Origin: CAYRYU01 sp964428355
GTDB lineage: Bacteria; Muiribacteriota; Ozemobacteria; Ozemobacterales; Ozemobacteraceae
NCBI GenBank assembly: GCA_964428355.1
Contig: CAYRYU010000085.1
Coordinates: forward strand, 1-30,318
Direction: 5' to 3'
DNA: 30,318 nt
The notes under the pieces were generated by a model. That model had not been told where the DNA came from. It saw only the letters and a program-made list of their open reading frames with translations, and did no database searches. Shown here piece after piece: positions 29,526 to 30,318 of this stretch. A program made the position numbers and the translations under genes. Every line of letters begins with the position of its first letter. Positions within the stretch are counted from its first letter, which is position 1.

Positions 29526-30318
29526 AATTGACCCTATAGACCCGGTGGTTCCCCCGAAGGGGGCCCCCTCTATCCAGAATGTCACGAACTCCGGGGATGC
29601 CATTCCCATCGAAAAGCTCGAGAACCTGCTGGCTTCCGACAAGGAACCCGACCGGAAAAGGGGAGTTCTTCTTCTTTCGAAACAGATCACGAAGGAGTCT
29701 CTTGTCCGGCTCTTGAAAATCGCCGAGCTCGATCCGCAGACGGAAGTCCGGTTTGCCGCACGGAAAGCCTTGAACGTGGTCAAAACCGGCCTCAAGCTGA
29801 ATTTTTCCGCCAATCCGGAGGCATTGGCGGAATTGAAGGGAAACATCGATTTCGCCCACTGCCCGTTAGAGAAGAAAGTGGCGGTAATACAGTGCGTCGT
29901 GAACGAGAACATGCGCGGGAAGATGCCATTCCTGGTTGCCCAACTCTCTTCCGAAAGCGATCCCCAGGTGCTTTCCGCCCTGCTGGTCGCCATCGGGAAG
30001 TTCGGTAACGAAAGCGAGATCGGGGCACTCATCCCTTTTCTCCAGAACCCGTCACCCAGGGTCAGGGCAAACGCCATTGAAGCTTTGGAATTGATCGGAA
30101 GTGCAAAAGCCTATCCGCACATTTTTTCCTGCCTGCAGGATTCAGACAACCGGGTCAGGGCGAATGCCATCAAGGCTTCGAAGCACCTCGACCCCGCCCA
30201 CATCCTGAAGCTCCTGAAGGAAATGGTCGAGTCAAACCAGGATTCCATGAAAGCCTCGGCGGCTTTCGTCCTCCAGTTCTTTCCAGGCCAGAAAAGTCTC
30301 GAGATGGTCATATCCCTT
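29512..30318 (+). CDS. HEAT-repeat protein, 3' end beyond right edge
   Basis: 269 codons are open to the right edge with no stop. ATG at 29512 follows GGAGGAG at 8 nt. After a Pro-rich start (IDPIDPVVPPKGAP), helical repeats follow: KRGVLLLSKQITKESLVRLL, TEVRFAARKALNVV, QVLSALLVAIGKFGNESEIG, PRVRANAIEALELIG and NRVRANAIKASKHLD, the last three being classic HEAT/PBS-lyase-like units. It should act as a cytoplasmic binding scaffold, and no membrane helix is visible in the part seen. It resembles in type, not in sequence, the large HEAT gene at 23357-25903. A CCCCC-GAA-GGGGG hairpin at 29551-29563 lies in its first codons. Confidence 0.85.
   Translation, partial: MAGSKIDPIDPVVPPKGAPSIQNVTNSGDAIPIEKLENLLASDKEPDRKRGVLLLSKQITKESLVRLLKIAELDPQTEVRFAARKALNVVKTGLKLNFSANPEALAELKGNIDFAHCPLEKKVAVIQCVVNENMRGKMPFLVAQLSSESDPQVLSALLVAIGKFGNESEIGALIPFLQNPSPRVRANAIEALELIGSAKAYPHIFSCLQDSDNRVRANAIKASKHLDPAHILKLLKEMVESNQDSMKASAAFVLQFFPGQKSLEMVISL

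Overview
The window looks like part of a draft or metagenome-assembled genome of a diderm bacterium. It has three 100-N scaffold gaps, GC-rich protein-coding DNA, a SecG subunit, pseudopilin-like genes, a lipoprotein-like FecR protein and many secreted proteins. The mix of low-complexity secreted proteins, type IV pilin-like operons, HEAT-repeat proteins and CHASE2-phosphatase/STAS signalling recalls Candidatus Riflebacteria/Ozemobacteria. That is a low-confidence inference; the sequence alone does not settle the taxon.

Left part (1-8060), accessory. A leftward operon encodes an EVE-domain protein, an SNF2-type helicase with a C-terminal DUF3883 domain, and a DUF1156 DNA adenine methyltransferase that runs off the left edge. 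This is the visible end of a methylation-linked phage-defence locus (DISARM class 1-like or BREX/Pgl-like; the deciding genes lie outside the window). To its right are an exported DUF2703 protein, a doubtful hypothetical ORF, and a DUF433/DUF5615 toxin-antitoxin pair of VapBC45 type.

Housekeeping core (8026-10305). A tRNA-Leu(TAG)/tRNA-Gly(TCC) unit with its own promoter and terminator is divergent from secG (sigma-70 promoter, strong terminator). Enolase follows, and its terminator is shared with the next, convergent gene.

Central part (10334-20743), the most unusual. Three secreted proteins carry a repeated domain of about 50 residues (helix, then GYTT, GRLVxKD and IVRPPPE segments) that I do not recognise as a named family. 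They surround a leftward operon of an EF-hand protein, a 693-residue protein with an N-terminal anchor and a beta-rich C-terminus, and two genes with type IV prepilin signals. That layout resembles the I/J/K minor-pseudopilin tip of a type II secretion system. On the other strand are two secreted zinc metallopeptidases (HExxH plus a downstream Glu). Together these suggest an envelope or surface-export module, which is inference.

Right part (20810-30318). An ankyrin-repeat membrane protein is co-transcribed with a 518-residue polytopic membrane protein. There are two HEAT-repeat proteins, one with a transmembrane anchor and one cut by the right edge. A leftward signalling operon STAS, then CHASE2-PP2C phosphatase, then FecR probably forms a partner-switching relay.

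Assembly notes. The gap at 11308-11407 is flanked by an exact 55-bp duplication and is almost certainly a false gap. The gap at 4246-4345 removes real helicase sequence. The gap at 25923-26022 is intergenic.
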